From IMG/VR virus record IMGVR_UViG_3300025483_000034, positions 1-36,628 of that record: a stretch of 36,628 bases of DNA; one strand, given 5' to 3'. Below the pieces are notes generated by a model. That model ran no database searches and was not told where the DNA came from. It saw nothing but the letters and a program-made list of their open reading frames with translations. This document shows, piece by piece, positions 16,462 to 24,639 of the stretch (the stretch's first letter is position 1; each line of letters begins with the position of its first letter). The stretch comes from a virus. A program made the translations under genes and the position numbers.

Positions 16462-18954
16462 TTACGATACTGAAACCGTTATTTGTTCCAATGTTTGTGA
16501 TGGTGTTCCTTTATATCTAATAACTAACCAAACTTTATCATTTGATGCGTTAATTGTTTGCCCACCAGCGTTATTTAAACCTAATGTTAATGTTCCGTTT
16601 GAATTTGATATAGATGAGAAATCTCCTTTAACATCTACACTATCACTAAATGGGTTTGTTGCCCCAGTTGATTGGGAATTCAAACTACCACCATATGATT
16701 GATTACCTTTAACTGCATCGAATATAGTTGATGCGGTTGAACCAAACATAACACCTACTGCTATTTTATTAGCAGATGTGCTATCAAACGTTACAAAATC
16801 AGCTGATGAATTTGGATACATATCAATTGTTAATGTACCTTTGTTGTTTGTAGCGTTTGTATCAAACTCTCTTACATACCATTTGTAATGTGCTGCGTTA
16901 TATGATGAATCATCATACCAATATCCGTTTGCTGATTCGTGGTTAACTAAGTAACCCGGTTTAACCTGTAAATCTTTACCATCTCCATTGGTTAATGTTG
17001 TTGCAGAATTCCACCCGTTTGATAATGCGGTTGATGTGCTGATTATTCTTCTATAAGTTTCATTTGTGAATCTCTCTACTAATGTAGTTGATGCAGTTCC
17101 ACCACCAAAGTAACCCATTGAACCATTTGAAGCAGATTGTCCGAATGTTCCGGCTGTATGTAATAATACTGTCTTACTATCTAATGTACTTTGTGAACCA
17201 GCTCTGTTTTTTGCAGTAGTGGTTAAAGTAAATGAAGTATCACTAAATCCACTTACGTTGATTGTATCGCCTGTTCCACTAATTCCATAAGTTGCATCTA
17301 CTTCTACTAAATCTGTTCTATATGGTACACCACTATTTCTTCTAGTTTGTCCATCAGCTGATGTTACCATTCCAGATGTTTGGATTGTACCACCACTTGT
17401 TGATAGAGTATCTAAACCTGATGTCTTTGTGATTGTATATCCACCTGTACTTCCTATTGATACATTTACTACTGAACTATTAGCTGAATACATTGGTTCG
17501 AATACTCCACTAGCAGTTGCAACCAATCCCCAAGTACCACCACTTATATATGGTGCTCCAGAAAGAGAAGATGAAGTTAATGTAAGTGGAGTTAGCACTT
17601 CACCACTACTTGCCAATGAGTTTGTACCTATATTTGAATCAATTGATGAAATCGGTGCCCAAAATATTGCATCACTTGCTTCTTTAGATACAAATGCTGC
17701 CTGAGAACCAGTTTTGATTCCAATTGTTGTAGTTAATAGATATGTTCCTGATGCTGATACTGATGTATTTGCTTCTGTAGTCCATCCCATCATATCTTGT
17801 GAGAATACATTTGCGAATTTACCATCTTGAAATGCTGCAGGTATAACTGCTGGGTTAGCAGTTGATATTTTAGCGATTGTTACTCCATTTGAAGTAGAAA
17901 ATGATGAATTAGATAAAGTTACTGATGATGCCGATACTTCAGTTTGTGTTCCACTATTATTATTGTTGAATCTAAATGCATGTGTTCCTTTTACTTGAAA
18001 TTCACTTGCCCCACCACTATTTAATGAACCTAATCCGAATAATTGTGAATCAGCTGATGATTGTATTGATGTAGAACCACCTGCTACTGAAGAATATGAT
18101 ATTCCGTATCCAGTATTAGTATATATTGTTTTACTTGGAAATATAGTTCCCCCAACTGATGCGAATCCTTTATCAATAAGATAACCTAAATCATCAATAT
18201 CATTATCATTTGGAATATAACCAGCTGGCGCTGTTGATGTCCCAACATTACTCTTAGTTGCTGATATAGCACTATAAGTTTTTGAATTTGGAGTTGGATT
18301 AGCTGCTGATGAGGATAATAGCCCCGCAACAAATCTTAACACCTCAGATACATCTGTATCTTTTGTGAAATTATTAAAATATGAACCATCTAAGTTACTT
18401 CCCCAATCATTTGATGTTGGTACACCTACATTAATGTTATGTGCCTTAATAGATTGAGATACATCCAATGCAGTATCACCTGAACCTGTAATTTGTAAAT
18501 TTATACCATCTACTTTAGATAATACAGCTGATATTTCTTCAAATATACCACTTCCACCAAAACCTGCGGCTGCTGCTGCTCCAGAAACTTCAGTTGCGAA
18601 GTTATCTATGGAGTTTTTAGTTAAAATTATCTCAGAATGACCTGATGTTCCATCAGAATGTGCATTTAGAATGTACATTTTCTTATTGGTTGAATCATAA
18701 TATGGTAACCCATCTAAGGTTGACCCATAATTAGCAACAGTTATTGTTGGGAGTCCAGCTCCAGTGTATAATTTTGATATTGGTGCGTAATCATTAGCAG
18801 CTGTTGAACCACCTGGTTTACCTATGTAAACTATTGGTCCATCTACCTTACCATCTACTGAACCACTACCGATTACAATTTCTGCTTCACCAAATGATGC
18901 GATATTCCTTACGGATGCTATCGAACCTCTTCTATGTTTTATTGTTTGAGCCAT
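16462..18954 (-). CDS. Large virion/fibre protein
   Basis: 830-aa protein. It opens IKHRRGSIASVRNIASFGEA with ADEIVIG-like spacing, the plug domain common to phage fibres, followed by a conserved block GPIVYIGKPGG and LPYYDSTNKKMYILNAHSDG. The middle is Ser/Thr/Gly-rich and beta-rich (FSTSNGVTIAKIS, SSLSGAPYISGGTWGLV). The C-terminal 250 residues hold a non-repetitive region (NGYWYDDSSYNAAHYKWYVR) that could be the receptor or partner-binding head, ending QTLEQITVSVS. No S74 or LamG domain is visible. It is first in a unit with the 399-aa and 146-aa genes, with TATTTATA 51 bases upstream and a weak TGGGA ribosome site. Confidence 0.78.
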   Translation of the reverse strand: MAQTIKHRRGSIASVRNIASFGEAEIVIGSGSVDGKVDGPIVYIGKPGGSTAANDYAPISKLYTGAGLPTITVANYGSTLDGLPYYDSTNKKMYILNAHSDGTSGHSEIILTKNSIDNFATEVSGAAAAAGFGGSGIFEEISAVLSKVDGINLQITGSGDTALDVSQSIKAHNINVGVPTSNDWGSNLDGSYFNNFTKDTDVSEVLRFVAGLLSSSAANPTPNSKTYSAISATKSNVGTSTAPAGYIPNDNDIDDLGYLIDKGFASVGGTIFPSKTIYTNTGYGISYSSVAGGSTSIQSSADSQLFGLGSLNSGGASEFQVKGTHAFRFNNNNSGTQTEVSASSVTLSNSSFSTSNGVTIAKISTANPAVIPAAFQDGKFANVFSQDMMGWTTEANTSVSASGTYLLTTTIGIKTGSQAAFVSKEASDAIFWAPISSIDSNIGTNSLASSGEVLTPLTLTSSSLSGAPYISGGTWGLVATASGVFEPMYSANSSVVNVSIGSTGGYTITKTSGLDTLSTSGGTIQTSGMVTSADGQTRRNSGVPYRTDLVEVDATYGISGTGDTINVSGFSDTSFTLTTTAKNRAGSQSTLDSKTVLLHTAGTFGQSASNGSMGYFGGGTASTTLVERFTNETYRRIISTSTALSNGWNSATTLTNGDGKDLQVKPGYLVNHESANGYWYDDSSYNAAHYKWYVREFDTNATNNKGTLTIDMYPNSSADFVTFDSTSANKIAVGVMFGSTASTIFDAVKGNQSYGGSLNSQSTGATNPFSDSVDVKGDFSSISNSNGTLTLGLNNAGGQTINASNDKVWLVIRYKGTPSQTLEQITVSVS

Positions 18955-19005
18955 ATTTTTATCCCATTACTTGTATATAGTTTCTACTATTACCTTTAGT
19001 TCTTT

Positions 19006-19013
19006 TATAAATA
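19006..19013 (-). promoter_or_regulatory. TATTTATA motif, candidate promoter for 830-aa unit
   Basis: Exact motif 51 bases before the start at 18954. Confidence 0.6.
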
Positions 19014-19022
19014 TAAATTATT

Positions 19023-20246
19023 TTAGAAAAACCCCCCACCGTCGATAGTATCTTTCGTATTTCCTACCTGAATTGATGCTGAAGCTATATAAGCTCCTAT
19101 TTGTTCTTCTAAAACTTTTAACCTACCTTTCACAACCAATGCGTTCCCTGCATCGGATGCTGATGTCTGTGTAAATACAGATTGCCCGTTCACTGTAAAA
19201 TCACCTTTGATATCCACACTACCAGTTACTCTTAAATTATTCGATGTTAGTAGATGTGTATATGATGCTGGGTCTTGAGAACCAGTATTCCATATTGATG
19301 TACCACCAGAACCACCACCACCACCTAAACCAGCTAATGAAACTGTATTACCATTCGATATGGTTAAATTATTCCCTGCTAATGTTAATTGTTGTGAATC
19401 TGTTTCAGATGTTAGGTATCCTAACGCTGCTATTTGTGCTGAACCACTAATTGTTCCAGCAGGAATTTCAGTTTTAGAACCACTTAATACACCTGTCCCA
19501 TCTAAGGTTCTCAATACCGAACCACTAACTAACCCATCGGGTAAATCAGAACCAGTTGGTATCGTAACACTATTACCATTAGATATTGTTAGAGTATCAC
19601 CTACATAAGTAAGTGTTTGTGAATCAGTTTCGGATGTTAGGTATCCTAACGCTGCTATTTGTGCTGATGAGGATATTGTTCCAACAGGAACTGATGTTAA
19701 GTATGATTGTAAATCACTAATCTGTGATTCTCTGATAGTGACTTGTGATGAACCACTTATAGTTCCAGCTGGTAGTTGAGCTACTAAAGAACCACTAAGT
19801 ACACTTTCTGTATTTAGTTTAGTTTTTACCTTACCATCAGAATATTGATTTATCAATGAGTAGTTAGTTGTTGATGTTACATCTACTTGAGATGAACCAC
19901 TCACTAATCCAACTGGTAGCTGCTCTGAACCACTAATAACACCCGATGGTAGTAAACTTTTTACTTGAGCTGAACCACTTACTAAATCATCTCCAATTTC
20001 ATTACCATATCGTATATCAAACTCAGGTATTAATTGTGCGGATGAACTAATAACATTTTCTGCGTTTAATCTAACTTTTACATTAGACACAAAGTTATCT
20101 CTAACAGAATTGTTAGCTAATATGGAATTTTTTTGAAATGGTGTTACTGTAGTCGGTAGGTTTGCTAAATCATAGTAATCTATATTAGTTAAACCACTGC
20201 CATTACCTATGTATGACCCGCTGAATGAACCTGTGTAATCTGCCAC
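19023..20246 (-). CDS. Fibre/virion protein with SGSxQ repeats (GTG start)
   Basis: 407-aa protein made largely of a shaft repeat: VISGSEQLPVGLVSGSSQV, SGSSQVTIRESQISDLQSYL-TSVPVGT, and two copies of IAALGYLTSETDSQ followed by LTxxGxxLTISNGN. The C-terminus (DIKGDFTVNGQSVFTQTSAS, then an A-L-V-V-K-G-R-L coil) ends DTIDGGGFF. The start is GTG at 20246, supported by AAGGGAAAA just upstream; no better ATG is available. It shares the repeat family with the 399-aa protein, so these are probably paralogous shafts. It is first in the fibre block after PhoH, with its own TATTTATA motif. Confidence 0.78.
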   Translation of the reverse strand: MADYTGSFSGSYIGNGSGLTNIDYYDLANLPTTVTPFQKNSILANNSVRDNFVSNVKVRLNAENVISSSAQLIPEFDIRYGNEIGDDLVSGSAQVKSLLPSGVISGSEQLPVGLVSGSSQVDVTSTTNYSLINQYSDGKVKTKLNTESVLSGSLVAQLPAGTISGSSQVTIRESQISDLQSYLTSVPVGTISSSAQIAALGYLTSETDSQTLTYVGDTLTISNGNSVTIPTGSDLPDGLVSGSVLRTLDGTGVLSGSKTEIPAGTISGSAQIAALGYLTSETDSQQLTLAGNNLTISNGNTVSLAGLGGGGGSGGTSIWNTGSQDPASYTHLLTSNNLRVTGSVDIKGDFTVNGQSVFTQTSASDAGNALVVKGRLKVLEEQIGAYIASASIQVGNTKDTIDGGGFF

Positions 20247-20277
20247 AATTTTCCCTTAATTATTTTTGTTAGTTAAC

Positions 20278-20285
20278 TATAAATA
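20278..20285 (-). promoter_or_regulatory. TATTTATA motif, candidate promoter for 407-aa gene
   Basis: Exact motif 31 bases before the GTG start. Confidence 0.6.
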
Positions 20286-20294
20286 TTGTAATTT

Positions 20295-20954
20295 TTAGTA
20301 ATCAGTTAGTAAAGTTAAAATTTCATCTAAAGATTCATGTCTATGATTATCTTTTAACACAATATCATACACATAATTCGAACCTTTTAACTTTGGAACT
20401 TCATGCACAGCTGAATCATTATTGAATTTTAAATCAATTTGTTGTTTATCACCACAAAGTATCATTGTAGAACCTTTTCCTACTCTACCCAATACCATTA
20501 GTAGTTGTTGTTTAGTTAGATTTTGAAACTCATCGACAATACATATTGCGTTATCAAAAGTTCTTCCTCTAAAATGTGTTAAAGATACTAATTCTATCTT
20601 CTCATCTTGTATCATCTTATCTAATATCGCTGGTTTGTTGTAAACTTTCCTCATATTAGCTTTAATTGGTACTAACCAAGGTTCCATTTTCTCTTCTAAT
20701 GAGCCGGGAAGAAATCCATTATCCTCATTTGATACTGTTGGTCTTGTTATAACAATTTTGTTTACTTGTCTTTTAAAAAACATATCTAATCCTATTTGAC
20801 ATGCTAATAATGTTTTACCACTACCTGCTTTACCTACAATAAAATTAAATGGGTGATTTAATATTTGTGCTTTTGCTAACTTCTGTTCCTCTGATAACGT
20901 AATAGAGAATCTAATCGTTCCTTTTGGTGGAGCTTTGTCTTTGTTTTCAGCCAT
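20295..20954 (-). CDS. phoH: PhoH-like P-loop ATPase
   Basis: 219-aa PhoH-family ATPase, a frequent auxiliary gene of marine and T4-like phages; its cellular role is still unclear, though RNA-related work and phosphate-stress links have been proposed. Visible motifs are Walker A GKAGSGKT at residues 41-48, an ITRPTV sensor-like segment at 69-74, Walker B ICIVDEFQN at 137-145, and GDKQQ at 168-172. The length is that of the ATPase domain alone, with no extra RNA-binding domain. AAAAGG precedes the ATG. It lies just after the gp23 terminator with its own TATTTATA motif, so it is probably expressed late with the virion genes. Confidence 0.92.
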   Translation of the reverse strand: MAENKDKAPPKGTIRFSITLSEEQKLAKAQILNHPFNFIVGKAGSGKTLLACQIGLDMFFKRQVNKIVITRPTVSNEDNGFLPGSLEEKMEPWLVPIKANMRKVYNKPAILDKMIQDEKIELVSLTHFRGRTFDNAICIVDEFQNLTKQQLLMVLGRVGKGSTMILCGDKQQIDLKFNNDSAVHEVPKLKGSNYVYDIVLKDNHRHESLDEILTLLTDY

Positions 20955-20989
20955 ATTTTCCTTTTCAAAATTTATTAATAACTCTTTAG

Positions 20990-20997
20990 TATAAATA
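20990..20997 (-). promoter_or_regulatory. TATTTATA motif, candidate promoter for phoH
   Basis: Exact motif 35 bases before the start, and 13 bases after the T-run of the gp23 terminator. Confidence 0.65.
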
Positions 20998-21008
20998 CAA
21001 TCAAAGGC

Positions 21009-21040
21009 ATAAAAAAAGGGGAAATTTCTTTCCCCTTAAT
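21009..21040 (-). terminator. Intrinsic terminator after the major capsid gene
   Basis: In the gene sense AAGGGGAAA, loop GAAA, TTTCCCCTT, extending into a T7 run. A perfect 9-bp stem closes the gp22-gp23 unit about 30 bases after the gp23 stop. Confidence 0.92.
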
Positions 21041-21066
21041 TTAAAAACTATACAATAATCAAATGA

Positions 21067-22701
21067 TTACTGAATTCTGTTTAATGAATCTACATATACT
21101 TTACCATAGAACTCACCTCTTAACATCTTCTTCGCGTAACGTGTCATAACACCTTTACGTGGAGTGAAGTTTTTAGGGTCATATACTAAAGGAGTCATAA
21201 TTAACGGAATGTATGGTGCGTAAACCGCTCCAGTTTCAAGGAATTGTGTTCCTCTGTAACCCATTAATATTACGTTCTCTTTCATGTAAGGATTCTTATA
21301 AACTTGGAATCTACTATTCAATGAACCAACTTTTGTTACACCAAACGCAAATTGAGCATCACCATTGTCAGCTGAACTAGCATAACCTGGGATAGATTCA
21401 ATTATTGTTGCAACATCTGGAGATACAACTAAGAAATTAGCTCCACCTCTTAATGTTTTTTGGTGAATAGAGTTAGATACACCAGCAATAACTGTTCCAA
21501 GTGTTTGAAACCAATTTTGTTGGTTGTAAGCAGATGCGGCAACTTCAGCAGCACCCATTGGTGCAAATCCGTTTCCGTCCCATACTCTACCAGCTTGCGC
21601 TGACCAGTATCCAGTTGATTTAGCATCTTGCATTAACATATCTAAGATTTCAAAATCGATTTCTTGCGAAATGTATTCTGATAACATAGATGTTAATTCA
21701 GCTTCTGCATCAATTGAATGATAAGCGTTTAAATCCTGTGCGAATTCAGGAGTCCATTGTGCTTTCAACTTACGTGTCTTAGCAACAATTGGTAAACTCT
21801 TCATTTCAACGTTCAATTCAGGAATATCTAAATCAGAACCTTTATCTTCAAAGTCACCTCTAGAGATATCATCTGGTTGTTTGTGGTAAGCTACTTTAAC
21901 GGTATCAGTTAAGATAGTCGCTGCTGTTACTTCAGCTACAAACGTTATATCACCATTATCAGCGATTGTAGTATACTGTGGGTATTGGTTAAGAATAGAT
22001 GTGGTTGAACCAAGTAATCTAAATCCTCTAATTCCCTTATCATCTGCATTTTCAAATTCAGATGCATCGATTGTAATTTTACATACTGTTCCACCTGCTA
22101 CCATTTTAGCTGCGTTAGATGCAGAAAATGCCGTGTCATAGTTGTAATCTATTGGTGATAATGCACCAGTTGCAAAAGTATTTGCAGCAGCATCTGCACC
22201 AATTGAATTGTCGCCTGTAGCTACATCATTCAATGAGTATCCAAATCTACCTGCACCATACAAACCACCTGATGGGTCTGAAGTAGTTTCAGTAATACCG
22301 AATACAGAATCAGCTTGTGAATCTTTTCCAGAACCACTAGCGAATCCAGCTTGGTTAGTACCATATTTAAAATCTAGATAAAATACTAGACCTGATGGTA
22401 AGTTCATTGGTTGTACTGATACGAAATCTTTTGCTACGATTTCACTAAAGATTCTTCTTACTAATGGTAATGCTACACCTGCCCACTCTTCTGAGTTTGC
22501 TGTAGTACCAGTAGAAGAAGCTTCTTTTACTAATTGTCTTGCTTGGTTTTCTAAAAGAGTTGCAACGCCTGCTTTTTCAACATCGTTTGCTATTCCTTCT
22601 AAAAGACCGGTTTTCTCCCACTTACCAGCTAAAGCTCTTGTAGCTTCAGATAGTCTTGCAGTATGAGAAGAACCTTCATTTAAAATGTTTTTTAAATCCA
22701 T
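21067..22701 (-). CDS. 23: Major capsid protein, gp23-like
   Basis: 544-aa precursor of the head shell subunit (T4 gp23 is 521). The region AGVALPLVRRIFSEIVAKDF followed by VSVQPMNLPSGLVFYLDFKY (residues 74-113) is the conserved core seen in T4 (VQPMNSPTGQVF). The N-terminal 60 residues are a helical leader (DLKNILNEG, ATRALAGKWEKTGLLEG). A likely gp21 cut lies after E60 in QLVKE-ASSTGTT, matching T4's cleavage after E65. Two domains follow, with GAVYAPYIPLIMTP and VMTRYAKKMLRGEFYGKVYV near the end. AGGAG precedes the ATG. It has no motif of its own and is co-transcribed with gp22. Confidence 0.96.
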   Translation of the reverse strand: MDLKNILNEGSSHTARLSEATRALAGKWEKTGLLEGIANDVEKAGVATLLENQARQLVKEASSTGTTANSEEWAGVALPLVRRIFSEIVAKDFVSVQPMNLPSGLVFYLDFKYGTNQAGFASGSGKDSQADSVFGITETTSDPSGGLYGAGRFGYSLNDVATGDNSIGADAAANTFATGALSPIDYNYDTAFSASNAAKMVAGGTVCKITIDASEFENADDKGIRGFRLLGSTTSILNQYPQYTTIADNGDITFVAEVTAATILTDTVKVAYHKQPDDISRGDFEDKGSDLDIPELNVEMKSLPIVAKTRKLKAQWTPEFAQDLNAYHSIDAEAELTSMLSEYISQEIDFEILDMLMQDAKSTGYWSAQAGRVWDGNGFAPMGAAEVAASAYNQQNWFQTLGTVIAGVSNSIHQKTLRGGANFLVVSPDVATIIESIPGYASSADNGDAQFAFGVTKVGSLNSRFQVYKNPYMKENVILMGYRGTQFLETGAVYAPYIPLIMTPLVYDPKNFTPRKGVMTRYAKKMLRGEFYGKVYVDSLNRIQ

Positions 22702-22728
22702 TTTTTTTCTCCTATTAAGTTTATTAAT

Positions 22729-23730
22729 TTATTTTAAACCAGCTAGCTTTTTCCATCTAGCGGCCATATCATTGCCCTCAGAAATTATTTTCTTTGGTGC
22801 TGAACTTTGTGTTGCTTTAGAAGCATAACCTTCTTTTACAACAGTTCTTTTCTTTTTCGAAACATTTAAGTTTTCTGCTAATGTTGAGAATACCAATTTC
22901 ACTTCTCTTACTGATGAAGTTCTATCGAAGTTTTCAAGTACTTTTACTTTTTGTCCTTCGTTTAAATCAAAAGTTCTGAATAGTTTGTTAGTATAAAGTA
23001 ACTTAGCGTTCAACAGATTTACTTCATTGATAGTTTTTTGTAAACTTTCAATTGTTAAATAAGCTTCTTCTAATTCATCTTCAACACTTTCTTCTTCAAC
23101 ACTTTCTTCTTCTGATACTTCTTCTTCTGAATCATCTTCCATTTCTTTCAAAGTTCTAATAACTTCGTCTAAATCGATTTCTTCTTCTTCGTCCATATCA
23201 TCTTCTTCAGCAACAGCTTCAGCTTCTTCTGATTCGTAAGTTTCTTCAGCTGATTCTTCATCATCTTCAGATACTTCATCATCAGCCATTTCAGCTTCTA
23301 ATTCAGCGATTACAGATTCTAAATCTAAATCATCTTCATCCATATCTTCTTCAGATACTTCTGAATCTTCTTCAGATTCTTCTTCTTCGGTTACTTCTTC
23401 ATCTTCTGATTCGTAAGCTACTTCAGCAGATTCTTCATCTTCTTCGGTTACTTCTTCTTCAGCAGGTACTTCTTCTTCACCTTCTAAGTTATCTTCAACT
23501 TCTTCTTCAGAACCCATTTCCGAATCCATGTCAGCTTCCATTTCTGGTGCTTCCATTTCATCTTCCATTTCATCTTCATCAGCTTCTTCAGCTAATTTTG
23601 CAGAAATCATTGATTGTAACTTAGGTGTGAATGCTTCTTCTAAGGCTAACTTAGCGTTTGCTAGAGCAGTTTCTTTAACGGCTTTAGCATCAGCGATAGC
23701 TTCAGATAACAAATCTTTTCTATTTGCCAT
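22729..23730 (-). CDS. 22: Prohead scaffold protein, gp22-like
   Basis: 333-aa scaffold core candidate (T4 gp22 is 269). Residues about 55-215 are extraordinarily acidic: runs of Glu and Asp in repeats such as EEVTEEDEESAEVAYESEDE and SEEDMDEDDLDLESVIAELE. The last 110 residues are basic and helical (EEAYLTIESLQKTINEVNLL, FDRTSSVREVKLVFSTLAEN). Likely gp21 sites (LNEG, VVKEG, ISEG) dot the C-terminal part, consistent with scaffold destruction. AGGAG precedes the ATG. It sits between bS21 and gp23, in the T4 order. The call rests on position and composition; the primary sequence of this family is poorly conserved. Confidence 0.88.
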   Translation of the reverse strand: MANRKDLLSEAIADAKAVKETALANAKLALEEAFTPKLQSMISAKLAEEADEDEMEDEMEAPEMEADMDSEMGSEEEVEDNLEGEEEVPAEEEVTEEDEESAEVAYESEDEEVTEEEESEEDSEVSEEDMDEDDLDLESVIAELEAEMADDEVSEDDEESAEETYESEEAEAVAEEDDMDEEEEIDLDEVIRTLKEMEDDSEEEVSEEESVEEESVEDELEEAYLTIESLQKTINEVNLLNAKLLYTNKLFRTFDLNEGQKVKVLENFDRTSSVREVKLVFSTLAENLNVSKKKRTVVKEGYASKATQSSAPKKIISEGNDMAARWKKLAGLK

Positions 23731-23759
23731 AATTATTCTCCTAAATTGTTTTTGGAAAT

Positions 23760-23777
23760 AAGATTATTATAAATCTT
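23760..23777. repeat. Small inverted repeat in the gp22 leader
   Basis: AAGATT, six bases, AATCTT, about 30 bases before the gp22 ATG in a leader of about 107 bases. Possible weak RNA hairpin. The rest of the 23731-23884 gap holds the motif and hairpin listed next; I see no gene in it. Confidence 0.35.
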
Positions 23778-23837
23778 AATAGATATTATTTAACTAATAT
23801 ATTTAATCACCTATTGGAAAGTGATATTTTTATCTTC

Positions 23838-23845
23838 TATAAATA
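23838..23845 (-). promoter_or_regulatory. TATTTATA motif, candidate promoter for gp22-gp23
   Basis: Exact motif 107 bases before the gp22 start, the longest spacing in the window. Confidence 0.6.
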
Positions 23846-23861
23846 GTGATGTAAAATTGAA

Positions 23862-23878
23862 AACACTAAAAAAGTGTT
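23862..23878 (-). terminator. Weak hairpin after bS21
   Basis: In the gene sense AACACT, a 5-base loop of T, AGTGTT, then TTC and an AT-rich tract. It has a 6-bp stem, six bases past the bS21 stop. It may be a weak terminator or 3'-end hairpin. Confidence 0.4.
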
Positions 23879-23884
23879 AACTAT

Positions 23885-24151
23885 TTATTCTTCGTTTTGT
23901 CTACGTTGCCAATCAGCTCGGACTGCTAGTTGCATTTTCCTTCTTTTTATTGCTGATGGTTTTAGATATTCTTTACGTTCTTTTAATTCTTCAAGCTTTC
24001 CACTTTCTTTCATTTTTCTTTTAAATGCTTTTAAAGCTAGTTCGATATTTCCGTTAACTACTCTAACTCCAGTATAACAACCTGGAATCTCCATATCTTC
24101 TCTTCTAACTTTTTTGTAAGGTTTTTTAAATTTGTTTTCGTTATCTTGCAT
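23885..24151 (-). CDS. rpsU: Ribosomal protein bS21 homologue, phage-encoded
   Basis: 88-aa homologue of small-subunit protein bS21, which sits by the 3' end of 16S rRNA and acts in translation initiation. Residues 27-85 carry the family pattern: GNIELALKAFKRKMKESGKL, then RKEYLKPSAIKRRKMQLAVR. The KPSxxKRxxxQxA stretch is closer to Bacteroidota bS21 than to E. coli. Residues 1-25 are an extra basic leader. Aligned with Flavobacterium johnsoniae bS21 (recalled), Tyr54, part of the pocket that hides the anti-Shine-Dalgarno, corresponds to Arg78 here. The start is the ATG at 24151: an upstream in-frame ATG at 24184 lies inside a terminator stem. There is no Shine-Dalgarno. It probably enters host ribosomes late in infection; that part is inference. 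Confidence 0.9.
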   Translation of the reverse strand: MQDNENKFKKPYKKVRREDMEIPGCYTGVRVVNGNIELALKAFKRKMKESGKLEELKERKEYLKPSAIKRRKMQLAVRADWQRRQNEE

Positions 24152-24172
24152 ATTGTTTTGATAAATGTTTAT

Positions 24173-24211
24173 AAAAAAATACACCTACCACATTGTTGTT
24201 GATAGGTGTAT
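24173..24211 (-). terminator. Intrinsic terminator between 131-aa gene and bS21
   Basis: In the gene sense ATACACCTA, a 15-base loop, TAGGTGTAT, then T7 in all. A perfect 9-bp stem (24211-24203 with 24187-24179). Its 5' arm begins at the last base of the TATTTATA motif, so transcripts starting from that motif would lack the 5' arm and escape termination. Confidence 0.75.
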
Positions 24212-24218
24212 ATAAATA
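24211..24218 (-). promoter_or_regulatory. TATTTATA motif, candidate promoter for bS21
   Basis: Exact motif 59 bases before the bS21 ATG, sharing one base with the terminator stem. Confidence 0.6.
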
Positions 24219-24238
24219 TCTAAATAAATTTAGTAAAA

Positions 24239-24634
24239 TTACTTTTCCATTCCTCTGAATGATTTAATTTTATATTTTTTGTAAAGTGCACCTATCTCTT
24301 TATGAAATGGTAACATTTGTTGATTGTAAACTTTAGCTGATTGGTCTTTCAGTTGAACCATTTGAATTATATCGTGGTCATCAGCTTTCTTAGCAAACTT
24401 AGTTCCAACATAACCTGATGCATTCTTTCTGATTACATCTGGATTTGGAACTTCATTAATAGTACCTTCATTAACTCCTTCAGATAAATCATCAATACCC
24501 TGCTTCATATCTCCAAATAGTTTTCCAAATTGTTTTTGTTGTTTGGAATCTAATTTTTTAATATTCTTTAGATGTTTCTTTACCATAAAAGATAAGTCAA
24601 CTGAAATGTCTTGTAGTATATCTGAGTAATCCAT
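24239..24634 (-). CDS. Prohead-associated hypothetical protein
   Basis: 131-aa protein of unknown function. The start at 24634 (MDYSDILQDISVDLSF) is preferred over an ATG 48 bases earlier because AGGA lies 9 bases before it and it then begins 5 bases after the 745-aa stop. The N-terminal half is helical (MVKKHLKNIKKLDSKQQKQF). Residues 48-61, DDLSEGVNEGTINE, hold three likely gp21 cleavage sites. The C-terminal half is basic (YKKYKIKSFRGMEK). It is the last gene before a terminator. Position and sites suggest a core or internal head protein processed during maturation. Confidence 0.7.
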   Translation of the reverse strand: MDYSDILQDISVDLSFMVKKHLKNIKKLDSKQQKQFGKLFGDMKQGIDDLSEGVNEGTINEVPNPDVIRKNASGYVGTKFAKKADDHDIIQMVQLKDQSAKVYNQQMLPFHKEIGALYKKYKIKSFRGMEK

Positions 24635-24639
24635 TGTGG

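Noticed and set aside
5139-20246. CRISPR array
   Set aside because: The repeats are coding, in frame and of fibre-shaft type, without spacer-repeat alternation.
24152-24184. Longer bS21 start at 24184
   Set aside because: It would translate the terminator's 3' arm and T-run; the ATG at 24151 gives a normal family match.
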